The notes under the pieces: model-generated | The model's input: only the letters and a program-made list of their open reading frames with translations | What the model was told of the DNA's origin: nothing | The model's database searches: none | Shown here: piece by piece, positions 9,558 to 19,359 of the stretch | How the letters are laid out: every line of letters starts with the position of its first letter | Position numbering within the stretch: position 1 is the stretch's first letter | Made by a program: the position numbers and the translations under genes | Assembly (NCBI GenBank): GCA_009733775.1 | Contig: WOGZ01000456.1 | Span: forward strand, 1 to 21,431 | Source: Alectoria sarmentosa | Taxonomy: Eukaryota; Ascomycota; Lecanoromycetes; Lecanorales; Parmeliaceae | Direction of reading: 5' to 3' | Length of the DNA: 21,431 nt

Positions 9558-10080
9558 TCAGTCACGTGCGCGAGTTGCTTTGATCATTCCACCGGAATTC
9601 TCGTCTTGAACGCACTTGTTGATCGCGAATCCAGCCATGTTGCGAATGTCGCACGGCACCAAGTTGAGGCCCAGGAGCCCGTTGTAGGCTGAGCTTGAGG
9701 CTTCAAGGGTGATTTTGCATATCTTTGGTACATGGAGGGAGTTGAGTCTATGATGTGGATAAGTTGAAGGCTAAGGGTGAATGCCTAACGGATACCCAGT
9801 CTTTCCCACCTTGCGGTTCAAAGTGCCATGTATCGGGTTCAAAACCTTCAGGCAGCTTGCCTAACGCTGTGAGGCAGTTATCTAGCTTAGCGGTTTCCGG
9901 GTATTTATACTAGTCGCCACATTCATAGAAGTTAGTGAAGGTTGACGGGAGAAACCCCAATAAATTCATCGATGAGTTGACGGATGGCTGGATGATGCAG
10001 TGGTCGATGGTTGGATTCTCGAGACAGGTATGTTCGGATGCTTTCCTGTTTTTTTCTGAAGTCATACAAGAACCAGGCTT
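9558..10080 (-). pseudogene. Remnant of a small secreted cysteine protein (effector-like)
   Basis: The last segment reads CKITLEASSSAYNGLLGLNL, then VPCDIRNMAGFAINKCV and a Gly-Gly stretch before TGA near 9560. The upstream segment reads LDNCLTALGKLPEGFEPDTW. Spaced cysteines, a LP...W motif and a final CV..xx..GG are typical of a common group of small secreted fungal proteins. The two segments lie in different frames. The only donor-like site between them (GTATCC after GGKDW) has acceptors that are too close or give the wrong phase. Further upstream the frame continues through a TAG (after YECGD), and no signal peptide could be joined on. I favour a decayed gene; an unusual splice form is the alternative. 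Confidence 0.5.
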
Positions 10081-10377
10081 ACTACATTTTTGTACTTGCT
10101 CTTGGTACGGCTATCGATTATCGGCACTAGCTGTCAGCGCGGCGATTTATGCGTTGTCTCCTACAAACCCGTCGCCTTGAGCCGCAGTCATATGCGACGA
10201 CGTTGCTACGTATCCGGTTCGGTGTATCATTGCTCGGTACCGTAACATATGAGATGGTCTTGAATTTTTTTGAAGTGTATTTGCTATTATTGACCTTACG
10301 AAATAGAACCTCTCTTCGACCCTGCCCACCTTTCCAGGAGGATTCAATCTTCTGCCAGTTTTTCAGATGAACATGGC

Positions 10378-11761
10378 TCACGCTGTAAACGAATCAAGAT
10401 CCACTGAAGCGCTGCATAATGGAAGATCTGTGCCAGTAGCTACAGACAGCAATCAGCACGGGCTCTCTGTTACAGTCAAAATAATTCAGAAAAATCTACC
10501 CAGATGATACTGTTTGGCATATGCCGTTGTCCAGCCACCAAAGAATTTGTCTACCGTGGAGACTCCAGGCTCGAAGTCGTCTTGAACGGCCCAGAGCGGA
10601 AGGTCACTGCCAATGTCCGTATTTATAGATGCGAACATTGAGGTCCATTGGCCACTTTTCAATAGCTGTCAGTCTCTTCTATTGGAAGCAGTCAGGGGCA
10701 GATGGATTGCCTTACTAGTTGGCATATATCCCCCAATTCCGATCCGTGGCTTTGATAGCAGCAACCCACTGCTTAGCCAGAGCCTCGTTGCCAGCACTTC
10801 CAAGCTGCCATGCATTACATGCAACTCCGGATTGACTCGCATCTTCTGGTTCAATATCAAGCCATAGATGATTGACTGGAATGCTGTCGCTGTCGATTGC
10901 ATCGAGGAACTCGCTTATTTGGGTGGAGATTGACTTGCAGGCCACCCCTGTTGGCTGTGTACCTGTACCTATCATCGATCAGCGAGGCGCAAGCATGGGT
11001 TCGGTATACTCACATGGGAACATATAAGCATCGATGCTCGTGATGCCGACAGCTTTAGCAGCTTCGTACGTAGTTGCCATGTTCGGATCTACTGCTCCTC
11101 CCTGTGGTCATCTATCAGCGACGGTCGTTGATCATTTCGCAATCTCGAGGATTTTACAGAGCCACAAGCTTGAGTGTAGCCACGTGGTATGACTTTCTGG
11201 ATACCGTTATTTGCAGCGCACGTCCAAAAGCTACTCGACTGAGCAGCGGAAAGGTCGAAGCTGGGCAGATTACCACCGCTCGGTGGCGTAGAGCTTGATT
11301 CACAGCACTGCGACCTAGTTAGCTACTCTCGCCGAGAGGGTTACTCGACTAGATACTTGCCTCGATATCGCTCGGACCAGGACAAGCACCAGCAACGAAT
11401 TTGCCCGAGCACGTATCCGCAGTGTTGATACAGGTTCCACTGCCGGAACTGGTGCTGCAGGTCGCTGTAACACAACATTCCACGCTGTCGGGGTCGTTGG
11501 GGCAATAGCTTGCTACGCTGACGCCCGAGGTGGTGCAACTTGTTGTTTGCTGACATGTTCCCGTGCCATACTGTTGCGCTATGTTAGATATCTTGCTACT
11601 CATCAAGACGAGGAAGAGAGAGAACGTACAGGAGTGCTACATGTTGAGCCGATCGCACGTTGCAAGAGACGCAAGGAGTTGACTGCTTCGAGCTTCGTAG
11701 GTGAAGCGGATACGAGCGCGAGCGAGCTTGAAAGTCCTAAGAAAATAGCCTCGAAATACAT
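10378..11761 (-). CDS. Secreted GH25 lysozyme-like hydrolase with two cysteine modules, 349 aa, 7 exons
   Basis: Exons: 11761-11630, 11570-11361, 11307-11158, 11101-11014, 10968-10716, 10654-10500, 10439-10378; all junctions keep frame to TGA at 10380-10378. Residues 1-19 (MYFEAIFLGLSSSLALVSA) are a signal peptide. Residues 41-116 hold two cysteine modules, each C-x6-7-GTC-x5-C-...-CP-...-ECC. The GH25 domain (about 128-325) opens with SFDLS (Asp132), has IDAYMFPC near 187-194, and the family's acidic pair in LWLDIEPED (Asp231, Glu233), followed by NWGIYANYGQW and a C-terminal GGWTTAYAKQY. GH25 enzymes cleave the beta-1,4 bond between N-acetylmuramic acid and N-acetylglucosamine in bacterial peptidoglycan. 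Secretion points to an antibacterial or nutritional role (inference). An ATG 25 codons upstream is in frame, but the chosen start gives the better signal peptide. Confidence 0.93.
11308..11360 (-). other. GC-AG intron in the GH25 gene
   Basis: Between GAG (Glu114) and TGC (Cys115) the donor reads GCAAGT and the acceptor ends CGCAG. Using the nearby GTATCT donor four bases downstream runs into a stop or loses the conserved CC. GC-AG introns are a known minor class and usually carry just this strong consensus. Confidence 0.75.
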
Positions 11762-12158
11762 TGTGGTTTGCTTGCCTCCGCATCCAAGAACAAAAAGCGA
11801 AGGAAAGGTGGAGAAATGCAGAGTTCATAAGACATGCTCGCTTCGCAAAATACAACCTGACGATCCCGCAACCATCAAAGGCCCACATTGCATCATAGCC
11901 CGTCTTGCGTGCATATGTCTTGTTAAATCCCAGGGACTAAAAGAGGAAAGGAACTCGCCAATTGGCGGAGGATTCATAATTTGCAACCTTCCTAATCCGT
12001 CGCTAAAGCAGGCCACCACGGAAGATGCGGGGGCGACCTAGCGTTGTAAGATAGCAGCAGAAGAAAAAAGGTTGGGGCGGCCCAGGCCACCCCGCTGCCG
12101 CCATTTGGTAGGCGCAACTGAGCGTGCTTTGTGTGTTTTGGACTCTCTGGGTCTCTTA
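11762..12158. other. Intergenic: upstream region of the GH25 gene
   Basis: Should carry the GH25 promoter. ORFs on both strands have no known motif. I see no clear regulatory site. Confidence 0.5.
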
Positions 12159-12521
12159 TCAAGTCTCCTGCCAGATGACCATGCAGCTCCATTTGGACTC
12201 GCTGGCTTGATACAGCGTGTTTTCTACCGCAGTCTGGGCGGTGTTGCAATGATAGTGACACTGAGAGTGAGGGATACCGGTACAGGATTGCTGTCCGGAC
12301 ACAAGAATGTTGATGTCTGAACAGTACAACTCGAGGTTTTCTTTTGCGACTCTCAAAGCCCCTGGAGTCTATGCGCTTTCCCATGCAGCGTTGGAGATTC
12401 TCATTTCTTCGACTCCTGAGACTGCTGCAGAGGTTTCATTCATATCTACATGTTCGCTCCCTAAGACGTGCTCATCGATCGTTTGCAACGTATGGCTGAA
12501 GACCACAGCAGCTATTTTCAT
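12159..12521 (-). CDS. Possible small cysteine-containing protein, uncertain
   Basis: From the ATG at 12521 (MKIAAVVFSHTLQTIDEH) one frame runs to TGA at 12159, broken once by TAG at 12371-12369. The second part contains LELYCSDINILVSGQQSC and then CHYHC and SCMVIW, five cysteines in about 50 residues. The TAG could lie at the very end of an 81-nt intron (donor GTAGAT after SEH, acceptor GCATAG), which would leave a 93-residue protein. Otherwise this is a pseudogene, or not a gene at all. The N-terminus is only weakly signal-like. No family is recognised. Confidence 0.3.
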
Positions 12522-14733
12522 GACACGCGCGGAATCCGTGCTGATCTAGTCATCTACAACCTTAGACTTGGGCATTGTTATGAGGTTATTTTCCTGATAT
12601 ACTGCTTGGCTTTGGCCCACGTTGTAGGTGGTTTCGTGGTAGTGATACTAACCTTAAACAGTGCTATCCTATGTTTTTCTTTGGCAAAAACAGGAAGTAC
12701 TAGCGGTTGCTCTGATTCTGCGGCTATGATCCTGCGACTATCAGGGCTATCCTTTCGCTTTGTATTATTTGACGACATTAAAATTGATTAACTGCGGGCC
12801 ATGCTCAGCGGCAATGACTCCTGACCTGTGCATTGTTCGTCCTTTTGTCAACTCGGATCCCAACTTTCCTTCAAAAGTTGATGGTCTCTCTATAACTTCC
12901 CTTGCTTATCGCCTTCCTCGTCTCGCGACTTGATACATCAGTTCCGCTGGCAGCCAATATCACAGCTACGACAGCTCTGGCTAGAATCGGCGACTTCAAC
13001 CATATAAGCTGCCAATAGGACAATGGATTCGAGCTCTATCTTGCGAATTGCTACCTCCTTCTTTATTGACACATTGCTTCGCTCCGATGCTGGCGATCGC
13101 ACACTCTGGAACCAGTGTCAAAACGAGTATCCTTGGGGGGGGGGACCAACGGCCACTCCATCAATCTCGAGAGTATCATCCTGCCGCTCCGGACGATGCC
13201 GCGATTGCCATCACTGCGTCTGCGGTGCAGGTTTTGTCTTTCTAATCGCCGCGGATTCGGATTCCGTCGGGCTTCGAAAACTGAGTAAACGCGAGCTGTC
13301 CCCCCCTCTCCCCCCCCCCCCCCCCCCAAGGGGGGATTGACTGAAATTGTCTCATCCAAGCGCTTCTGGTTCCTTGAAGTCGTTTCGATAGCTCCTGTCG
13401 TTGCTTTCTGGACTTTTTTTTATATTTCCGTATCGACTAGGTGCATGATGTTCCTGGAGTGGGATCCTTTATGCATTCAACCATTCTTGGGCTCCACACA
13501 CAGTCTTGCCGGGACAAATAATTGATGTTGATGATAGCAAGCGCTCTTGCATGAAAATTTCTTTCCAACTTTAACTAGCGCTTTTATCTACAGGGACTTT
13601 CTGCGATCGGTGGGTTTTTGAGAGTAGATGGCCTGGATAAAGCGTCGAGGTGAAGGGTGCGGTGCTCCATTTTGCAACTGTCGTGGATGTTGGCAGCGCT
13701 GTAGATGCCTATTTAGGTGGTGCAAACCGACCCGGCCAATAGCTAGGATGAGAATATCGCGACCATTTTAAGGCGGGAACGCGCCCAATGGAAGAGAGGT
13801 TTGTGTTAGGGTCATATGCGTTGGATTCGGTGGCGCTGTGGGAGCGGTGGTCTTCGCGACTGTGGGAATGGTGTCGGGGTTTTGGGGGAGTATGGCGGAT
13901 CGTTGTTGGTGGTGGGATGGGAGGCGTTGTGTTGTTGGCGGGGAAGTTCTTAAGGGGGGTTCAGAGATGGATAGGGGAGTCGAGGACTTTGGGGTTTGGG
14001 GTGGTATTGGGGTGATGTTGGGTTGGGGGGAAGGGAAATGAGAGTGGGTGGGTTGTTGCGCGGGTTTCGGCTGAAGGGGGAAGAGGGGATGGAGGACCAC
14101 TTGTGGTCGAAGGGCATATAGCTTAGGGTGCTTAGTTGGAGGTCGTCGTCTGTCTTCTTCTTTCGGATGGTTTCGATTTGGTGGGATCCGAGTCAGTCTA
14201 GATTCTATGCCTTCGCGCGCGCGCTCATTTCGACTAAAGGCGGACTATGTCCTGTACTGCGTGTCATCTAATCTAAACGTCAACAGTCATCAACATCACG
14301 ATGTGCTATAGGATCCAGAAACTCGGTCAGCTGCACCTCCATTCCGCAAAACCAGTGAAGAATCGCTACGGTGGGACTGTGGGTTAGTTAGTGAGTCGCA
14401 TAGGGAGTCAGGGATCAGTGGCCATGACCCATGGCCGGCCCCCACATGGAATGTGCTAGAAATGTGGTCATAGCGGGAGACACGTGTCATGACGGAGTGG
14501 CATATATGCCTGTCCTGCACCTGGCAATGGCTCTTCATTCGTTTTTATCTCTTTCAGAGCCACAACATTCTTGCCCATTCGTCCGCACCTGTACAACAAT
14601 ATAGCTTCATTTTCACTCCAGGTCTATGTCGCTCAGACATGGGAGTTGTTTTTAACGCTAGGGACAAGTTTATGCCTGTTTAGAATTCTATTCGCTGGTG
14701 GCCACCCTGGAGCTAGGACAGCCCGATCACTAC
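12522..14733. other. Gene-free stretch with homopolymers and G-rich DNA
   Basis: About 2.2 kb with no supported gene. It holds a G10 run (13135-13144), C7 and C18 runs (13300-13306, 13310-13327), and a G-rich tract (about 13860-14040) whose complement gives a Pro/Thr-rich ORF at 13768-14100 that I do not accept. Short ORFs elsewhere have no motif. Confidence 0.55.
13300..13335. repeat. Homopolymer cluster C7-TCT-C18-AA-G6
   Basis: Long C run followed by a G run, so the strand can fold back on itself. Such runs are also prone to assembly error, so the exact length should not be trusted. Confidence 0.8.
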
Positions 14734-14799
14734 TTACGTTATTTGCATGCCCTCATTTGTGCGCGTGATGTGTGTATTCGTGTACGCGAGCACTAACGT

Positions 14800-15660
14800 G
14801 GGGTTTCTGGATTCGGAATTTCGTGCGACGGTGACGGAACGCCAGAGGAGCGCTGATAGTGCATCGCTGGTGGATATCCAGCCTGATGTTTCCGACTTGG
14901 CTGACGTGAGGACTTTCAGCTCGTTTCGTTTCTGTTGCAGAGAAACAAAAGACGTGGGAATCCAATTGAGGAGACATGGGCGCAAGTTCCGCGCTTTCTC
15001 CTTCTACCGCTTCCGGTTGATAGCCCGCTATATTATCAGAAATTGTTATATATTCTGGAACCTCATCCAGGCTGGCGCCAGGCTCTGAAGACGTCGGTCT
15101 TTCGCGCTGTGTAGATTGCGTGAGATCCGACGGAGCGCTTTCGCCTCTGCAGCATGCTGCTTAGGTTTGAAGAATCGTCTTCAAGACCTCGCCGTCCCCA
15201 AAGGAATGATGCAACGAAATGTCTAAGACGATGCCACCCCGGATGAAGTTGGCTTGCGCGACGAATACGGATTCTCGGCATCCATGAAGCCTGGGAGTGA
15301 ATATACTACGTTGGGGTCCACGGGCTCCATGGGAAAGTGGCGCCGCTTCAGATCACCATAGTTCATGTCGGGATGAGATTCTATGAAATCTCCGGCCATG
15401 ACAATGTCGTCAATATTGCTGAAGAGAGCCGAAACGCACATGCCGCCTTTTTGGGTCGGATTCGGAGCTGCTTCGACATGTCCGGCTACTGTTGGAATGG
15501 CTTTGATCGTTTGGGCGAGCCCGGATTTTAGGGTGTCGAAGATTTCTTCTTCATTCGAGCCAGATGCGGGGATGAGCCACGCTCTTGAAGTGATGTGGTG
15601 GCGTGGGCATGATATTTTCCAATGGCCCTAGCAGGAAGGGTTTGCCATTGTCATTGGCGG
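14800..15660 (-). pseudogene. HXXXD-type acyltransferase pseudogene (trichothecene 3-O-acetyltransferase-like family)
   Basis: Four in-order pieces of one protein lie in shifting frames. GPLENIMP (about 15605-15630) is the family's N-terminal motif. Then come PASGSNEEEIFDTLKSGLAQ and VAGHVEAAPNPTQKGG (15590-15430), SALFSNIDDIVMAGDF and RHFPMEPVDP (to about 15280). VAQANFIRGGIVL is followed by HHSFGDGEVLK, which carries the catalytic HXXXD (15191-15215). Last is WISTSDALSALLWRS (14840-14885), the family's middle motif. Frameshifts fall near 15600, 15275 and 14935, and TAA interrupts at 15163-15161. The C-terminal part with the DFGWG motif was not found. Such enzymes acylate secondary metabolites with acyl-CoA in the cytosol; this copy is dead. 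The true N-terminus is uncertain. Confidence 0.8.
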
Positions 15661-15909
15661 CAACTGTATGGCTGGAAAACACCCGTCTAGAGAAACGGAA
15701 TGACTGAAGGCTATGTCTTTTTCCCATTGATATAGAAGGCAAACCTCTGGACGAGACGAACCACCGAGACATGTTCTCCGAGATACCTGTTTCATGCCTC
15801 CCTTGAGTGCGCTCGCTTTGGCAGAGGATTGGCTCCTCCTGTGTCTGTCTGCGAACAAAAAATTGGCAGTGAAGGCGGCTTCAAGATACGCCATTCTATA
15901 TGTAGCCAT

Positions 15910-17845
15910 GTGTTTAGTTCGGCTTTAGCGGGGACCTGTCACTAGTAACTTTGCTCGGGATGGCCAGCTGGGTCCAACGTGGTCGCGGCCCAAGTGAGTT
16001 CGGCTCTCCGCACCCTTCGATCAATCACATGCCTGTATCTGCGCCTCAGCTGGGATGGCCCTGGGGACGGTGGGACACTACTCGCTTTACTTCTGAACCG
16101 GCGGCAAGCTAGGGAAGACTGCTAACCGCTCCTCTTGCGAGCTGCGTTCCAACCTCATCGCCGACGATGACTGTCTGAATTCTTTTGGCCAAGTCACGAA
16201 GCCATATCGACTGATCGCAGAAGTACCGCGTTCCATAGTGACCAGTGGCTTTTTACTTTTTTTTTTAGAAGCCCGCTCAATTTGGTGCGATGGCTGAGCA
16301 AAGGTGAATAGGTGATACCACTTTTTCTGAACCCACCGCTTAGGAGTATGAGATGTAGAGAGCGCTTATAGCCTACTCGGCGAGATATGAAGCTTGAGAC
16401 GAAATAATTGGGACAGAAGTCAGTAAGACTCGAAGATTTTTGCCAACCGAAGTTACTGGAGGCAAAATTTAAGAATTGAAAAAGTGATCATATGAAGATG
16501 ATTATCCGCCATCTCCAGCAGAGAGCTTTACGACAAGCCAGCATAAGTCATCGATTCAATCCAAGAAGATGTTCTTACGAGCTGGCCAAGGACTTGCGAT
16601 AGCGTCGACGTGTCTGATCTCAATCATACCTGTGTCATTTGAGCAGCGTCTAATCAGTTCGGGCCATGAAGTCGACAAAGCGGTGCAGCGACCTTACTCT
16701 GAGAACATCCTTAGCACGGCACCAGACGGTACTTCACTGGCCCTGTCTCAGCTGTTGTGATCATTCCGCCAAGTCCTCGAAACGAATTCATATGTTTGCT
16801 TGAGCAATACTCATCTATTGAAAGCCACTGAACAGAGCTACCGAATAATTTTGGGATTCCGTAAGCGAACCCCGGTCATTGCGCAGGAGTGGATTTCTAG
16901 GGTTGCTGCGGAAGATGACTGGTGAGTCTCATGACGAGAGTCCAAAGTCTAAGGTGCGTCATTGTCAGCACATTACTTTCGTGTCTACTCATAAAGAGCA
17001 GCGAGTGAAGCCGGTTAGCCCTGTTGAAGGACTCGGACATATTCCAGTAGAATGAAGCATACATAGTTCACAAGGCCGCCTCTGACTTGAGAGGAGTACT
17101 ATAGATACGAAAGCGAGGCGAGCGAATCATCTGTTCGGTTGAAAATCGGGAAATCTTCGGGGGCACTAGCCTTTGAGCGCGTTTGTCACGCATTTTGGTT
17201 AGTCATTTACAACGGATTGTAATAAACATCACAGTCATTCTAGGTATCGATATGGCTGAAGTAATCAATTTGCTTGCCTACATTTTGTCTGTTCTGATTC
17301 CTCGAGAATGTCTGCAAGTTGTGATAACGAGGACTTCACGAGTGAAGAAGGACACCGAGATATTTGCGAGTGTCGGATATTCCCAACCTGTCATTTTTTC
17401 GAGACCATAACTCTGTTTGACAAGGATTTCCCCTTGGGATGGGATTCCCATGATCTCCATGACTCTTGGACTGAAGTCAATTCATCGAAACTTTTCACAT
17501 TCCTGCCTGGCTACGCGGGCGCCTACCAATAAGTGCTGATATCTATTCACCCGGGTTTAGCTCGAGTACGTTGCTTTCTGTCAGATTTCTGGGTCTCAAC
17601 CGTACCAAGATTATATGCACTGACATCGGTTGTTACTAGGCCTTGATCACCATCGCTGAACCTCCCACTCTAGCTGGATACTACACAGCTCGGGCTCATA
17701 TCGCAAGCGCTTGTCGCAATCTTGTTGTCTTTGCCGCCAATCCAGGCGATGCGGGTGACTTACCTGATGCCATTTCCAATGTTCATCAAATATTCATTCT
17801 CTGAGGCGAGCAATCCCAGATGTGAGCCTTGGAAAGGAAGTCAAC
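15910..17845. other. Intergenic: no firm gene
   Basis: About 1.9 kb. It contains the weak fragment at 16760-16920 and, on the minus strand at 17278-17490, an open stretch reading VMEIMGIPSQGEIL and GLEKMTGWEYPTLANIS that looks protein-like but cannot be assigned. The last few hundred bases should carry the promoter of the S8 peptidase gene, if it was ever expressed here. Confidence 0.45.
16760..16920 (+). pseudogene. Exon-like fragment, possibly the end of a BRCT-type fold
   Basis: The frame reads NTHLLKATEQSYRII and FRKRTPVIAQEWISRVAAED and ends at a strong donor (TG|GTGAGT at 16919-16925). The pattern THL..T....I...RK.TPV....W resembles the second half of a BRCT domain. Upstream the frame stops at TGA (16758-16760), and no second exon was found. 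The similarity is by eye and weak. Confidence 0.22.
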
Positions 17846-19359
17846 ATGCATTTCACATCACAACGAGTCGGTCTAGCTCTAGTAATAGCACTTTCAACAG
17901 TCATTGCAGATCTGGACAGGCCCGGCGACGAAGAGTATATTATCTGGCCGGTGGATCCTATCAATCCCGAGGCAGTACAATTTATAACAAAAGCCCTTGC
18001 AGAAAAGGCTGGCGGCCCACCCGAAGTTTATACGTCTACCGTTACGCGAAGGCCGTCACCGCTGTATTGGCTTGCGAGGCTTCCAGCAAAAGAAGTCGGG
18101 GCGATCAGGAGCATTTCTGGGGTAACTTGGACCGTACTGCTGATCAGAGAATGATAATTGACGAGATTGTCCCAGGTTAAAAGTGTTTATCTGAATGAGG
18201 AGGCTGCTATACCATTCTTCTCAAATCGAATTGCCGAAGTAAATGCCACATTTCCCAACTACAGACAGTATGCGACTCAGACATTGCCAGCAACCGAGCT
18301 CAGAGTCATATCACAGCCCAGCGGCTCCGCCAAAATCGATCGGTACCGTAATTATGTATATCGTACTGACAAGACAAAGGAGACTTACATCTACCACGCG
18401 GAGTTAGGTATCAACGCAGAGCACGAAGACTTTCAAGGCGTTCCAATTGAGTGGGAGTGGACGGACTTGCAGATTCGCAAAGGTGGCAGGGCAAAAGGTG
18501 AAGCACCGTCGGAGTACTTTGGCCATAGCACCTGCACGGCCAGCAAAGCAGCAGGCAGGATATATGGCTCTGCCAAGCAAGAAGGGCTGGTTGTTGTCAA
18601 AATGCCCGACTACACAACCGCGTCTCTTGCCGAGATAATGTGGACGATCCACAATCATGTGTATGACAAAGGACGTCGAGCCAGAAGCATCGTGACAATA
18701 TCATGGGGCTCGAATGTTCCCGTTGCCTTTCCGTTGGATCCTCAAAACGATCTCTGGCTTGCAGTCTACCAAGCCATGACGGCTCTATGGGCCTTGGGCG
18801 TCGTCATCGTCTGCGCAGAAATTGAACGCGGCAGGAAGACCGAGGACACTGGTGGATACGGCCCCTGCAGTCTTCCAACTCTACGCGGCATATCCACCCA
18901 TGGTGGTCGTTGGTAATGTTGACAACTACGGCAAAAGGTATCCGGACTCTCAAAGGACGGGGCGGGGGGACTGGCGGCAGATGCATGCTCCTGGCGTCGA
19001 GATACAGTGTGCCTCGCCCACATCCACATCAGACTACAGATTCGATACGGGAACTTCCTTTTGTAAGTACACCATACCTCGCAAGCAAAGGGTCTCGCTG
19101 ACATGTTTACCAAGCTGCGCCACTCGTGGCCGGCGTAGTAGCAGAGCTCGTGGCGGTCGGAGCAATTGCAAGCGACATGCTACCTGACATAGCTGTCATT
19201 GCCCTGACCACGATCTTTGGTTGGACGCGCCCCAATGGTGGCGAATACGTCATATGGGATCTGATTCCTGATTCTATCAACCCGCCTGGTTGGGACTTCC
19301 TCAATGCCAGCCTTTCCGGTCTTGTAACCAATTTGTCAGACACCATACTGGCGCAGTGA
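17846..19359 (+). pseudogene. Subtilisin-like (S8) secreted serine peptidase, frameshifted and lacking active-site residues
   Basis: Exons 17846-18121, 18176-19062 and 19115-19359 with GT-AG introns of 54 and 52 nt. Signal peptide at 1-21 (MHFTSQRVGLALVIALSTVI), then a propeptide with EEYIIWPVDPINPE. The catalytic His motif is intact (GHSTCTASKAAG, His209), as is the Ser motif, rebuilt across intron 2 (DTGTSF|SAPLVAGVVAEL). The Asp motif reads YIYHAELGIN, with Glu168 (GAG, 18401-18403) where Asp is expected. The oxyanion motif, normally CAAGN, reads CAEIERGR. One extra base near 18851 (ACTGGTGGAT) shifts the frame before VDTAPAVF; without it the frame stays open to TGA at 19357. The premature stop is at 18914-18916. 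Family members are secreted endopeptidases; this copy is very probably inactive. A sequencing error could explain the frameshift but not the lost residues. Confidence 0.85.

Noticed and set aside
13768..14100. Proline/threonine-rich minus-strand frame of 110 codons
   Set aside because: It is the shadow of a G-rich tract, starts at GTG and shows no conserved pattern.
18122..18175. Apparent frameshift after the propeptide of the S8 peptidase
   Set aside because: It is explained by a normal 54-nt GT-AG intron that joins SISG to VKSVYLNEE in frame.
19177..19359. Possible second peptidase N-terminus fused in frame after the Ser motif (EYVIW resembles EYIIW at the start)
   Set aside because: A short W.R....vIW pattern is also expected at the C-terminus of this peptidase group, so a plain C-terminal exon is simpler.
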